From positions 1 through 64,000 of the forward strand of contig JAILLA010000108.1 in NCBI GenBank assembly GCA_024693325.1: DNA of 64,000 nucleotides. The letters are read 5' to 3'. Origin of the DNA: Solobacterium sp. (GTDB lineage Bacteria; Bacillota_I; Bacilli_A; Erysipelotrichales; Erysipelotrichaceae). A program made the position numbers and the translations under genes. Numbering within the stretch: the first letter of the stretch is position 1; each line of letters begins with the position of its first letter. The notes beneath the pieces were generated by a model that saw only the letters and a list, made by a program, of their open reading frames with translations, made no database searches and was not told the DNA's origin. Positions 44,990 through 54,425 of the stretch are shown piece after piece.

Positions 44990-45919
44990 ATGGGCAGAAC
45001 TGATGGAACGATCCGAGACTATATCGGCTGTAGAGGTGATCACTCTTTTGAAGAAAAAGAGCTGAATGATGCAGACAACCTGGTACTGTGTTTCTTTTCA
45101 TATGTTAACCTCAGAAATGTCTGGGAAAATGGAAGTTCCATGACGATCCGGGATGCTGTCAGCAGACTTGGTGAAGCCAGCGGGATCCGCCTGGAAATGA
45201 TCGCGGCCGCTGAACATCCGGAAGAGATCATTGAAGCTACTGCTTCATCACAGCGTTTCGGAAATATCCGGATCCTGGAACATAAGGATATCCTGATCCC
45301 GGAAGAACATGTCCAGTTTTCCACTTCGCTGTATGAATTGAGGAAAGGTGTGCTGTTTCTTGCGTACCGGGGAACGGATGCGTCCACAGCCGGCTGGAAA
45401 GAAGATTTCATGATCACCTTTACAGAAACAAAGGCACAGGAAATGGCGCTGTCATTTCTGCAGGATGTGATCGGCAGGTATGGTTCTGCTGGAAGCCGGT
45501 TTTATGTCGGAGGGCATTCCAAGGGAGGCAATCTTGCAATGTATGCATCATCACTGCTGGAGGATGGACAGTGTTCGTTCCTGAAACACGTTTATGTGAA
45601 TGACGGACCGGGATTCTGCCGGGATGTTCTGGATTCTGCACTGCTTGAAAAGATCGATCCTGTTACTACAGATATCATTCCGGAATACTGCGTGATCGGA
45701 AAACTGTTTGCGCCGCAGTTTCAGAATACCCGTATCGTGAAAAGCAGCGGGAAACGGATCTTCCATCGGTGTGATGCTGGCGATGGAACGTACAATGCTT
45801 GGGACTTATGGAAACCCGGCAAATCTATTCACCGTGAAAATGGAAGCAGGGACCGGTGCTTTTGCGGCAGTGATCGTACTGCTTGCCGGGATTCATCTGA
45901 TCCTGATATCAAGGCGTAA
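44990..45919 (+). CDS. Mbeg1-like (DUF2974) alpha/beta hydrolase, altered 3' end
   Basis: The protein has the Mbeg1-like form: LNDADNLVLCFFSYVN, then FLAYRGTD and the nucleophile GGHSKGGNLAMY, and RIVKSSGKRIF near the end. AAGGAGCG precedes the ATG at 44990. Up to about residue 258 the text is family-like; after that (RCDAGDGTYNAWDLW and on) it is not, and ends without the usual family tail. In another frame the same DNA reads GVMLAMERTML and a membrane helix with a lysine-rich end (45750-45962), which looks like the tail of a different membrane protein. So the gene was probably joined to the rest of another gene. Confidence 0.7.
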   Translation: MGRTDGTIRDYIGCRGDHSFEEKELNDADNLVLCFFSYVNLRNVWENGSSMTIRDAVSRLGEASGIRLEMIAAAEHPEEIIEATASSQRFGNIRILEHKDILIPEEHVQFSTSLYELRKGVLFLAYRGTDASTAGWKEDFMITFTETKAQEMALSFLQDVIGRYGSAGSRFYVGGHSKGGNLAMYASSLLEDGQCSFLKHVYVNDGPGFCRDVLDSALLEKIDPVTTDIIPEYCVIGKLFAPQFQNTRIVKSSGKRIFHRCDAGDGTYNAWDLWKPGKSIHRENGSRDRCFCGSDRTACRDSSDPDIKA

Positions 45920-45962
45920 AAAGAAAGAGAGACTGAAAAACTATGAAGAACAGCGGATATGA
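45750..45962 (+). pseudogene. Tail of an unidentified membrane protein, out of frame with the Mbeg1-like gene
   Basis: The frame reads SSIGVMLAMERTMLGTYG, then a hydrophobic helix (AFAAVIVLLAGIHLILIS) and a charged end (RRKKKERLKNYEEQRI). This is the pattern of the last helix of a permease, but no helix precedes it. It overlaps the MATE gene start by 20 bases, as a former upstream neighbour in an operon would. No ribosome site precedes its internal ATGs, so it is probably not made by itself. Confidence 0.5.
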
Positions 45963-47283
45963 AAAAGTATTTCAGGACGGATCAGTATGGCGTTCGATAT
46001 TCAGGATGGCAATTCCTTCATTGATCACGATCATTATCATGATCTTCTATAACATGGCGGATACATTCTTTATTGCCCAGCTTGGTGACTACGCAAAAGT
46101 AGCTTCGGTATCGATCGTTACGCCTGTCTTCAGTATGATCATGGCCTTGTCAACGATGATCGGTGCCGGGGGAAGCGCAGTCATTGCCGGTGATATCGGG
46201 GCAGGCAATCGTGAAAAGGCAATGAATGATTCCAGTACCTGTTTTTATGCGGCAGTCGTTCTGGGTATCGTACTGAGCGCGATTCTTCTGATGTTTCCCG
46301 GTCCGCTGCTGCAGATGCTCGGTACGAAACCTGAAATGTGGAATGATTCCGCCATGTATCTGCGCATCCTGTCCTGCGGAACAGTGTTTATGCTGATACC
46401 GTCAGCGATGGGAATGATCGTCCGGGCGGAAGGTGCTGTCAAAGAGGGCCTGATCGGCAATATGACCGGAACTGTAACAAATCTGATCCTGGATCCGCTG
46501 TTTATCCTGGTCTTCCGCTGGGGCGTGCCCGGTGCGGCAATTGCGACAGTCATCGGCAATATTCTCAGTTCCAGCTATTACATTTTCTATGTGCTGAAAA
46601 AATCCCATGCACTTTCACTTTCCCTGCACAGGGCACTGATCTCACCGCTGGCGATCCTGCCCGTAGCTTCCCTCGGTATCCCGAATGCATTAAGCACGAT
46701 CCTTTCCGGATTTTCCTCTGCGTTCTCCAATTCCCTGCTGAGCGGATACGGGACACAGGCGATCGCAGCCAGAGCTGCGGCCGGCAAGGCAAGCATGCTG
46801 ATATCCATGGTGCAGATGGGCATCTGTATGGGTGTACAGCCTCTGCTGGCATATCATTACGGTGCCGGGGATCAGAAACGCCTGAGAGAAGTACTGCAGA
46901 AAACAGCGCTGCTGACCGGGATGATCGGTGTTGGTACGATGCTGATCTGCTTTGTGTTCCGCCATTTTATTGTTTCATTGTTTCTGAAGGACATGGCAGT
47001 AGCAGCCATAGGTGAAAAATATATGCTTTATGTCATGGCCGGAGCACCATTCCTCGGGATCGTATATCTGACGACCAGTTTCCTGCAGGCTTCAAAAAAC
47101 GCAGGCAGTGCTGTGATCGTATCCCTGCTCAGACAAGGACTTCTCCTGATCCCATTGATATATCTGTTCCACAGGATCTTCGGGTTCTACGGGATCGCAG
47201 CATCTCATATGGCCGCAGATATTCTTGCGGCATTGCTGGCCGGAGTCATCTTTTTCCGTGAATACCGCAAATTCGTGAAATAA
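45943..47283 (+). CDS. MATE-family efflux transporter
   Basis: The 446-residue protein has about 12 helices in two similar halves, with the N-terminal MATE marks FYNMADTFFIAQLG, MIGAGGSAVIAGDIGAG and the second-half GVQPLLAYHYGAGDQKRLRE. It exports drugs or metabolites using Na+ or H+. The ATG follows a weak AGAGAG site and overlaps the remnant frame before it, so it may be translated by coupling. A closer substrate cannot be read. Confidence 0.88.
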   Translation: MKNSGYEKVFQDGSVWRSIFRMAIPSLITIIIMIFYNMADTFFIAQLGDYAKVASVSIVTPVFSMIMALSTMIGAGGSAVIAGDIGAGNREKAMNDSSTCFYAAVVLGIVLSAILLMFPGPLLQMLGTKPEMWNDSAMYLRILSCGTVFMLIPSAMGMIVRAEGAVKEGLIGNMTGTVTNLILDPLFILVFRWGVPGAAIATVIGNILSSSYYIFYVLKKSHALSLSLHRALISPLAILPVASLGIPNALSTILSGFSSAFSNSLLSGYGTQAIAARAAAGKASMLISMVQMGICMGVQPLLAYHYGAGDQKRLREVLQKTALLTGMIGVGTMLICFVFRHFIVSLFLKDMAVAAIGEKYMLYVMAGAPFLGIVYLTTSFLQASKNAGSAVIVSLLRQGLLLIPLIYLFHRIFGFYGIAASHMAADILAALLAGVIFFREYRKFVK

Positions 47284-47384
47284 AACAAATATCCGAACAA
47301 AACATATAAACCGCAAATATTGTCATTACTTTCCGGATGCTAATTTATAGGTGTCAAAACAAAGTAGAATCAGGAGATTGAAAA

Positions 47385-49154
47385 ATGACTGCTACAAAAG
47401 AGAAAAAAGGGCTTCTTGCCAATCGATTCACTTCATCGTTCTGGGATTCAAAGATCAAATCCGCGAATGTTACCGGTAAGGAAAAATGGCTTGGTTATGT
47501 TGTCGGACCGTTCGGCGTAATGCTGCTGCAGTCCATCGTCAACAGCTACTTCAACCAGTTCCTGACCGACACGCTCGGATTCACCGTAAGCCGCGGCATG
47601 TGGATCGCCGGCTTCATGGTCGTATTCCCGGTCATGTCCAAACTGCTCGATGCCATCACAAATGTCCTGATGGCAAAGATCCTCGACAAGACAGCCTGCA
47701 AACAGGGTAAACTTCGTCCCTGGTTCATCCTGTCCCTTCCGATCACAGTGATCAGTATTCTGATGATGTTCGCGATTCCGGATATGGATGCCAAAGCACA
47801 GGCGATCTGGGTCGTTATCTCATACAACATGTTCTACTCCGTCGGCTACACGATGTGGTACATGGCATATGAACTTTCCGCAGCACTCTCTACAAGAAAT
47901 GTCAAACAGCGTTCCGGCAACTCCATGATGGGTCAGATCACCAAGAATATCGGTACAGGTATGATCTCCATCATCTTCCCGACACTGCTCTCCGCGATCG
48001 CCAAAGGCTTAACCGGCGGAAACATGAAGCAGGGCTATCTCTTAACACTGTCCTTCATGTGTGTCATCGCAGTACCGCTGACATTCATCCAGTACTTCTA
48101 CACACGTGAAAGAATTACGGAAGAACGCCGTATGACTGATGTTGATGAAAATGAAGGAAAAGTTGAAGAAGCGACATTCCTCCAGCAACTGAAAGCCTGT
48201 GTCAAAGATAAGTACTGGCTCATGTTCATCCTGCTGATCTTCATCTATCAGGTACTCAACGCTCTCAAGGGCGTCAGCCAGGTCTACTACGCAGGATGGG
48301 TCGTCAGAGGAAACGCATATGGTGAATATGCTGCGATCCAGAGAAACTTCACAATGATCTCCATGGCTCCGATGGGACCGATGCTCTTCATTGTCGTACC
48401 CCTGATCAAAAAGTTCGGCAGACATCTGATGATCATCATCGGTTCAATCATCGCAGCGATCGGTGCGATCATCGCCTTCTTCGGTGCCGGAAACACATTG
48501 CCGGTCTATATCGGAACAGGTCTCGGCGGCGTTGGTGCTATGTTCTACGTCTATACCATGATGAGCTTCACAGGCGATGCGATCGACCACGTTGAATACT
48601 CTCAGAGAGTCCGTGTAGAAGGTGTCACAGCTGCTCTTGTCGGCTTCATGCATTCACTGGCAAACGGTCTTGGACAGGGTCTGTTCAACCTCGGCCTGCT
48701 CGCTACAAAATATGTCACACCTGAAGCGATCGGCACATTCGAAAAGAACGGAAAGATCATCGAGAAATTCGCTGATCAGCCTGCCGCAGCAACAACATGG
48801 ATCAACTTCTCCTACCAGGGCGCGATCGCTCTGACAGCGATCCTCTTCTTCGTACTGTTCATGTTCTTCTTCGATATCGACAAGAAGATGCCGGCAGTTC
48901 AGGAAGAACTGACAGAGAGAAAGAAGGCTGAATGTGAAGCTAAGGGTATTCCGTATGTATCACCGCTGGAACAGCAGAGAGCTGAGATCGCAAAGCAGCA
49001 GGCTGAAGCAGAAGAAAACCGCATTAAGGAACTGAAGGAAAAATGCGAAAAGCAGGGCCTGGACTTCGATACGGAAAACCAGAAATACCTCGAAAAGAAA
49101 GCAAAGAAAGACGCTAAGAAAGCTGCTAAAAAAGCAAAACAGAATAAACAGTAA
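47385..49154 (+). CDS. GPH-like MFS symporter with a long charged tail, cassette 3
   Basis: The 589-residue protein has about 12 helices and GPH marks (KLLDAITNVLMAKILDK; VKQRSGNS in place of PKQRP). After residue about 500 comes a soluble tail of roughly 90 residues rich in Lys, Glu and Gln, ending in KKAKKDAKKAAKKAKQ, probably coiled coil. Copies 1 and 2 end 30-50 residues after the last helix and lack it. The ATG follows AGGAG. A terminator separates it from the GH2 gene. Confidence 0.85.
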   Translation: MTATKEKKGLLANRFTSSFWDSKIKSANVTGKEKWLGYVVGPFGVMLLQSIVNSYFNQFLTDTLGFTVSRGMWIAGFMVVFPVMSKLLDAITNVLMAKILDKTACKQGKLRPWFILSLPITVISILMMFAIPDMDAKAQAIWVVISYNMFYSVGYTMWYMAYELSAALSTRNVKQRSGNSMMGQITKNIGTGMISIIFPTLLSAIAKGLTGGNMKQGYLLTLSFMCVIAVPLTFIQYFYTRERITEERRMTDVDENEGKVEEATFLQQLKACVKDKYWLMFILLIFIYQVLNALKGVSQVYYAGWVVRGNAYGEYAAIQRNFTMISMAPMGPMLFIVVPLIKKFGRHLMIIIGSIIAAIGAIIAFFGAGNTLPVYIGTGLGGVGAMFYVYTMMSFTGDAIDHVEYSQRVRVEGVTAALVGFMHSLANGLGQGLFNLGLLATKYVTPEAIGTFEKNGKIIEKFADQPAAATTWINFSYQGAIALTAILFFVLFMFFFDIDKKMPAVQEELTERKKAECEAKGIPYVSPLEQQRAEIAKQQAEAEENRIKELKEKCEKQGLDFDTENQKYLEKKAKKDAKKAAKKAKQNKQ

Positions 49155-49162
49155 CTGATTGA

Positions 49163-49198
49163 CAGGCTGACGGCAGTGGCCGTCAGCCTGTTCTTTCT
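49163..49198 (+). terminator. Intrinsic terminator between GPH and GH2 of cassette 3
   Basis: CAGGCTGACGG and CCGTCAGCCTG form a perfect 11-bp stem with a six-base loop, followed by TTCTTTCT. Confidence 0.82.
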
Positions 49199-49227
49199 AA
49201 AACAGATCAGATCATTCGGGAGGCAAT

Positions 49228-51414
49228 ATGAGAACAAGAATCGGATTGAATGAAGGATGGCAGTTTAAAAAGCCCGGAACAGACAGCGTCACGGTGGATC
49301 TTCCCCATACCTGGAATGCCATTGACGGACAGGACGGCGGAAATGACTACTGGAGAGGTACAGCAGTATATGAAAAGGTGTTCTCCTGTCATGAAGATCT
49401 GACAGATAAAGAGGTTTATCTGGAGATCCCTGCAGCAGGAATGAGCGCTGATGTCATACTGAACGGAACAGAACTGTTCCATCATGATGGGGGATATTCC
49501 CTGTTCAGAGTGGAACTGACAAAGCATCTGCAGGAAGAAAATACATTGGAGATCCGTGTTGACAACAGTGCGAATGACAGAGTCTATCCGCAGATGGCAG
49601 ACTTTACATTCTATGGAGGACTGTACCGTGGTGTAAACCTGGTGACCGTTTCCAAAACACATTTTGAACTGGTAAAGGATGGAACGTCCGGAATGAAAGT
49701 CACATCATCTGTTGATCTGGAAACAAACAGTGCAGACGTGACTGTCGAAACATGGCAGAACGGCGGCGAACAGGTACAGTTTGAACTGGATGGAAATATC
49801 TGTGTCGTCCCTGTAAAAGACGGATATGCAAGTGCACTGTTTACACTGAAAAACGTTCATCTCTGGAATGGTACGGAAGATTCGTATCTCTATACCGTCA
49901 ATGCAAAGCTGCTTTGCGGCGGAAAAACGGAAGATGAGATCTGCACGAGATTCGGCTGCCGGGAATTCCATATGGATCCGCAGAAGGGATTCTTCCTCAA
50001 CGGCAGAAGTTATCCGCTGAGAGGTGTTTCCAGACATCAGGACAGGATCGGCATCGGCAATGCCCTGACGCTGAAGGATCATCAGGAAGACATGGAGATC
50101 GTGAAGGAACTCGGCGCCAATACACTGCGTCTTGCCCATTACCAGCACGCACAGGAATTCTTTGATCTCTGTGATGAAAACGGGATCGTCGTATGGGCTG
50201 AGATCCCTTATATCTCCAAACATATGACAAACGGAAAAGCAAATGCAGTCAGCCAGATGAGGGAACTGATCACACAGTGCTATAACCATCCATCCATCGT
50301 CTGCTGGGGACTTTCCAATGAAATTACGGCAAGCGGCGCAGTGACGGAAGAACTGCTTAACGATCACAGAGAACTGAATGATCTGTGCCATAGAATGGAC
50401 AAAACAAGACCGACCGTCATGGCGCATGCGTTTATGCTGGAAAAAGATTCCCCGCTGATTCCGGTCTCCGATATTGCCAGCTGGAATCTGTACTTCGGAT
50501 GGTATCTTGGAACACTTGAACAGAACGATGCGTTCTTTGATGAATATCATACAAAGTATCCTGACCGCGTTGTCGGATTCTCGGAATACGGTGCTGATGC
50601 CAATGCAAAATTCCATTCCTCTGCTCCGGAACAGGGTGACTACACGGAAGAATATCAGTGTGTCTATCATGAACACCTGCTGAAGTGCATTGAGGAAAGA
50701 CCGTATCTCTGGGCCACGCATGTATGGAACCTGTTTGACTTTGCGGCAGACGGCAGAGATGAAGGCGGTAAGAAAGGACAAAACCAGAAAGGTCTTGTGG
50801 AATTCGATCATAAGACAAAGAAGGATGCGTTCTATCTGTACAAAGCAGCCTGGTCAAAAGAACCGTTTGTGCATCTTTGCGGAAAGAAATACGCGGACAG
50901 GGCAGAAGAAAAAACACAGATCAAAGTCTATTCCAATTGTGGGTCCGTCACTTTATATGTCGACGGACAGGAATGTGAAACAAAGACAGGCGATAAAGTA
51001 TTCGTATTTGAACTTCCTATAACAGGTGAGCATCAGATCAGGGCTGTGTCCGGAGACTGCAGTGATGAGATGACGGTACGCAGGGTATCTGAGCCGAATC
51101 CGGAGTATCTTTTCCGGAAACAGGCTGTGATCAACTGGTTTGACGCAGCAGATTATGATCCTGCATATTATTCCATCAAGGATACCATGGGTGCGCTCAG
51201 ATCCAATCCGCATACAGGCGCGATCCTTGCAAAGATGATGGAACGGATGACCGCAAGCCGCGGGGATGTCGCAAAAGGTGCAAACGAAAACAAGAATCTG
51301 CAGAAACTGATGGAAAATCTGCCTCTGGAAAGCCTGATCAAGCAGGCAGGAGACAGTGTACCGGGTGAAATGATCCGCAGTCTGAACGCGGCACTGCAGA
51401 AGATCAAAAAGTAA
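49228..51414 (+). CDS. GH2 glycoside hydrolase, cassette 3
   Basis: The 728-residue enzyme repeats the layout of the other two GH2 copies: LPHTWNAIDGQDGGNDYWRG in the first domain, acid/base Glu in GLSNEITASGA and nucleophile Glu in GFSEYGADANA. The tail carries RGDVAKGANENKNLQKLM and LIKQAGDSV, as in the others. GGGAGG precedes the ATG. The enzyme is cytoplasmic. Sixteen bases after its stop comes the GH43 gene, so the two are coupled. The preferred sugar is unknown; the presence of GH43 suggests a mixed side-chain substrate. Confidence 0.88.
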   Translation: MRTRIGLNEGWQFKKPGTDSVTVDLPHTWNAIDGQDGGNDYWRGTAVYEKVFSCHEDLTDKEVYLEIPAAGMSADVILNGTELFHHDGGYSLFRVELTKHLQEENTLEIRVDNSANDRVYPQMADFTFYGGLYRGVNLVTVSKTHFELVKDGTSGMKVTSSVDLETNSADVTVETWQNGGEQVQFELDGNICVVPVKDGYASALFTLKNVHLWNGTEDSYLYTVNAKLLCGGKTEDEICTRFGCREFHMDPQKGFFLNGRSYPLRGVSRHQDRIGIGNALTLKDHQEDMEIVKELGANTLRLAHYQHAQEFFDLCDENGIVVWAEIPYISKHMTNGKANAVSQMRELITQCYNHPSIVCWGLSNEITASGAVTEELLNDHRELNDLCHRMDKTRPTVMAHAFMLEKDSPLIPVSDIASWNLYFGWYLGTLEQNDAFFDEYHTKYPDRVVGFSEYGADANAKFHSSAPEQGDYTEEYQCVYHEHLLKCIEERPYLWATHVWNLFDFAADGRDEGGKKGQNQKGLVEFDHKTKKDAFYLYKAAWSKEPFVHLCGKKYADRAEEKTQIKVYSNCGSVTLYVDGQECETKTGDKVFVFELPITGEHQIRAVSGDCSDEMTVRRVSEPNPEYLFRKQAVINWFDAADYDPAYYSIKDTMGALRSNPHTGAILAKMMERMTASRGDVAKGANENKNLQKLMENLPLESLIKQAGDSVPGEMIRSLNAALQKIKK

Positions 51415-51430
51415 AGAATGAGGTGTCAGA

Positions 51431-52876
51431 ATGAAAGGACAGGTTTTTAACCCTTATCTTCCCAGCTGGGAATATGTGCCGGACGGAGAGCCGAGAGTGT
51501 TCGGAGACAAACTGTATGTTTACGGAAGTCATGACAGATCTGACGGTGAAGATTACTGTCTGAACGATTATGTCTGCTGGTGGGCTCCTGTTTCCGATCT
51601 GAGTGACTGGCATTTTGAAGGAACGATCTACAAGGCAGTGCAGGATCCGCGTAATACGGATGGAAAAATGCATATGTGTGCCCCGGACTGTGTGCAGGGA
51701 CCGGATGGAAGATATTACCTCTACTATCAGCTGCATGCCCTGCAGTGCACCTGCACGGCGGTATCCGACCAGCCGCAGGGACCGTTTGAATACTACGGTG
51801 CCGTACAGCACGAAGACGGAACACCCTGGGGTGAAAAGAAAGGCGACACTTTCGTCTTTGACCCAGGTGTGCTTGTGGATGATGATCAGAAGGTCTATCT
51901 CTACTGCGGGTTCTCAACAAAAGGACTCATGCAGCAGGTATTCAAAATGCGCGGCAATAAAGTGGACGGGTCTGTCTGCCTGGAACTGGACGCGGATATG
52001 ATCACAGTCAAAGGTGAGGAACATCCGATCGTACCGGGATGCACAAAAGCAAAGAATACGGAATTTGAAGGCCATGCATTCTATGAGGCAAGTTCCATCC
52101 GCAAAGTAAACGGGAAATACTGCTATGTATATTCTTCCGAACTCAGCCATGAACTGTGCTATGCGTACAGTGACTCCCCAACCGGCGGATTCCATTACGG
52201 CGGAACGCTTATCAGCATTGCCGACATCGGCTATCACGGCAATCAGAAACCGCTGAATTACCTGGGCAATACCCATGGCGGCATGACAGAGATCAACGGC
52301 CAGTGGTATATCTTCTACCATCGTCAGACAAATAGAAGAAAGTGCTGCAGACAGGGCTGTGCGGAAAAACTGAATATTCTGCCGGACGGCAGGATCGAAC
52401 AGGCACAGGTGACCTCCTGCGGCCTGAACAGCGGACCGCTGAAGGCAAAAGGCTGCTATGAGGCAAGAATTGCCTGCCTGCTGAACGGAAAAGACGGCAT
52501 CATTTCCAGTGACGGAGCGGAAAAGAAGGATAAGAAGCTTCTGTATCCGTACTTCACCCAGGCAGGAGAAGACCGGGAATCTGACGGCGATCAGTATATT
52601 GCCAATATGAAAGACGGCGCATGGTGCGGATTCCGTTACTTCGCTTTTGAAGGAGATGAAACATTGATCAGCATCCGTGTAAAGAGCACATCATATGGCG
52701 TGGTTACAGTGCATTCTGAACGTGACAGTAAACCGCTGGCTGAAGTTGCAGTCTCTCCGTCTGAAGAGTGGACAGTACATAAAAACACACTTGATGTGAA
52801 AGAAGGAGTCTCAGCATTATACTTTGTGTTCCATGGGACAGGTGTGATGGACTTCAGCTCCTTTGAGATCAGATAA
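51431..52876 (+). CDS. GH43 glycoside hydrolase with C-terminal beta-sandwich domain
   Basis: The 481-residue enzyme has a five-bladed propeller: NPYLPSWEYVPDGEPRVFGDKLYVYGSHD holds the first catalytic strand, CAPDCVQGPDGRYYLYY and FDPGVLVDDDQKVYLYCG the following blades, and FYEASSIRKVNGKYC the likely acid Glu. After about residue 330 comes a CBM6-like sandwich (GAWCGFRYFAFEGDE). Family members cleave arabinosides, xylosides or galactosides. AGGTG precedes the ATG. It is the second gene of the GH2-GH43 pair, closed by the terminator at 52884-52909. Confidence 0.85.
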   Translation: MKGQVFNPYLPSWEYVPDGEPRVFGDKLYVYGSHDRSDGEDYCLNDYVCWWAPVSDLSDWHFEGTIYKAVQDPRNTDGKMHMCAPDCVQGPDGRYYLYYQLHALQCTCTAVSDQPQGPFEYYGAVQHEDGTPWGEKKGDTFVFDPGVLVDDDQKVYLYCGFSTKGLMQQVFKMRGNKVDGSVCLELDADMITVKGEEHPIVPGCTKAKNTEFEGHAFYEASSIRKVNGKYCYVYSSELSHELCYAYSDSPTGGFHYGGTLISIADIGYHGNQKPLNYLGNTHGGMTEINGQWYIFYHRQTNRRKCCRQGCAEKLNILPDGRIEQAQVTSCGLNSGPLKAKGCYEARIACLLNGKDGIISSDGAEKKDKKLLYPYFTQAGEDRESDGDQYIANMKDGAWCGFRYFAFEGDETLISIRVKSTSYGVVTVHSERDSKPLAEVAVSPSEEWTVHKNTLDVKEGVSALYFVFHGTGVMDFSSFEIR

Positions 52877-52883
52877 CCAGATA

Positions 52884-52909
52884 TAAAGAAGCGTCGGTGC
52901 GCTTCTTTA
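52884..52909. terminator. Bidirectional terminator between GH43 and AraC copy 3
   Basis: A perfect 10-bp stem TAAAGAAGCG with CGCTTCTTTA and a six-base loop lies between the two converging genes and touches the AraC stop. Confidence 0.75.
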
Positions 52910-54133
52910 TAGTTTCTGATTCTGTTTGCGGTATTCTGCCGGGGGAGTACCGACGATCTTCCGGAAGGTATCCGCAAAGAAACTGCGGTTGCCAAAACAC
53001 AGCCGGTCACTGATATTCTGGATGCTCATTTCGGTCGTTGCCAGCAGGATCTTTGCACGGTTGATCCGTGCATCACGGATATATTCATTGATCGACATGC
53101 CGGTCTCTGTTTTGAATTTGCGTGACAGATAATATTCCGAATAACCGACACGGCGTGCCAGTTTTTCCAGTTCGATCGCGCTTTCCAGATGGGTGTCAAT
53201 ATAGTCACAGCAGCTCTGTACCGCCGGAGAAAACAGATTGGTATTACGCCTGTTATGAACGGTCTGAATAAAATCTGCGTACATGGTATGGCCGATCTGA
53301 ACAGCATCTGTTACTGAATTGCACTGCATGATATCCCTGATGTAAGCATCTCCTTTGGCATATGCTGTTTCCGGTGAAAGTCCCCCTTCGATCGCAGCAC
53401 GTGTACACAGTGAAATGAATACGACCTGAGATGTTTTTGCGTGCCTGAGGGCATTTTCATCACCGGATCCGACACCGAGACTGATGGAAGCAGCGTGTTC
53501 CAGTGCTTTTTTATAAAACAGATTTCCTTCCCGCACCATACGAAGCAGCTCCTGTTCCGCCATATAAGTCTGGATACGGTCACGTTTCGGCATCCCTGAG
53601 GTATCCGGATCCTTGCGGGTGTTGACTGAGTAGAATACCATATCAGCCACCCCGACCTTTTTGCCGGTGACACAGTAATTCATCATGATCGCCTGCTGAA
53701 ACAGAACGGATGACATGACGACTGGGATCTGCCGGAGTATTTTGCGGAACTTGGGACGCCATGACTCGGTTATCTTGGAATTATTGATCATGGAAGCGAT
53801 CGTTTCCGCAGTCAGATCGATCGTGGCGACCGGACCATAAAGATAGATCTTTCGGACTTCATCATTTTCCCCGGTTTCGAACGAAGCACACCACATCAGT
53901 CCCTGGGCAATGCTCAGTATAAGCAGTTCACTATGGTTTTTGCTGTATTTGAGAAGATACTCCAAAAGTCCGGCTGCCTCAAACAATTTATGCAGGGCCT
54001 TACTGGAAGCGGTTGAAGTGATCAGGTTCCCCTGTGTATCGTAAGTGCTGAGATTGAAATCCCCTCCGCAGGACATGAGTTCGGAAAAGCAGGCGAGTTT
54101 CTCTTCAATGGTCATATCATGGAACTGCTGCAT
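52907..54133 (-). CDS. AraC-family regulator, copy 3
   Basis: The 408-residue protein has the same unnamed N-terminal domain as copies 1 and 2 (LSTYDTQGNLITSTASS, KIYLYGPVATI, LRQIPVVMSSVLF) and two AraC helix-turn-helix motifs at the end (IELEKLARRVGYSEYYLSRKF and IQNISDRLCFGNRSFFADTFRKIVG). It converges on GH43 and diverges from the DUF1116-FdrA operon across 292 bases. So it may control the GH2-GH43 pair, the FdrA operon, or both. The position relative to the divergent operon is that usual for a local activator. Confidence 0.85.
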   Translation of the reverse strand: MQQFHDMTIEEKLACFSELMSCGGDFNLSTYDTQGNLITSTASSKALHKLFEAAGLLEYLLKYSKNHSELLILSIAQGLMWCASFETGENDEVRKIYLYGPVATIDLTAETIASMINNSKITESWRPKFRKILRQIPVVMSSVLFQQAIMMNYCVTGKKVGVADMVFYSVNTRKDPDTSGMPKRDRIQTYMAEQELLRMVREGNLFYKKALEHAASISLGVGSGDENALRHAKTSQVVFISLCTRAAIEGGLSPETAYAKGDAYIRDIMQCNSVTDAVQIGHTMYADFIQTVHNRRNTNLFSPAVQSCCDYIDTHLESAIELEKLARRVGYSEYYLSRKFKTETGMSINEYIRDARINRAKILLATTEMSIQNISDRLCFGNRSFFADTFRKIVGTPPAEYRKQNQKL

Positions 54134-54425
54134 AAAGACTCCTTACAGAATTGACATCGGTCAGAATTGAAACAAGTATTGTATGAATAATTCAATTATA
54201 TGGATGTGCCGCCGGATTTGTGAATGAATAATAACACTTTATGGCATTTTTTTGACAAACTGCAGAGAAAACTGTTTCTGCGTTTTTTCGTTTTTGATGA
54301 CAAATTTATGAATATTTAAGCGAATGCACAAATATATCGCAGAAGGCATAATTGCTAATATTCAGATGTAGAAAAGAGGTACTGCAGATGTTTGCGGTAC
54401 GCCAAAGTCAGGAGGAGTTTAAACA
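54134..54425. promoter_or_regulatory. Divergent control region between AraC copy 3 and the DUF1116-FdrA operon
   Basis: The stretch is AT-rich and gene-free. It has TTGACA at 54252-54257 and, overlapping the spacer, an imperfect palindrome GCAGAGAAAACTGTTTCTGC (54262-54281) of the size of an activator or operator site. A TGACAAATTTATGAATATTTA segment follows near 54298. No strong -10 lies at the right distance from TTGACA, so the promoter may need an activator. Confidence 0.4.
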
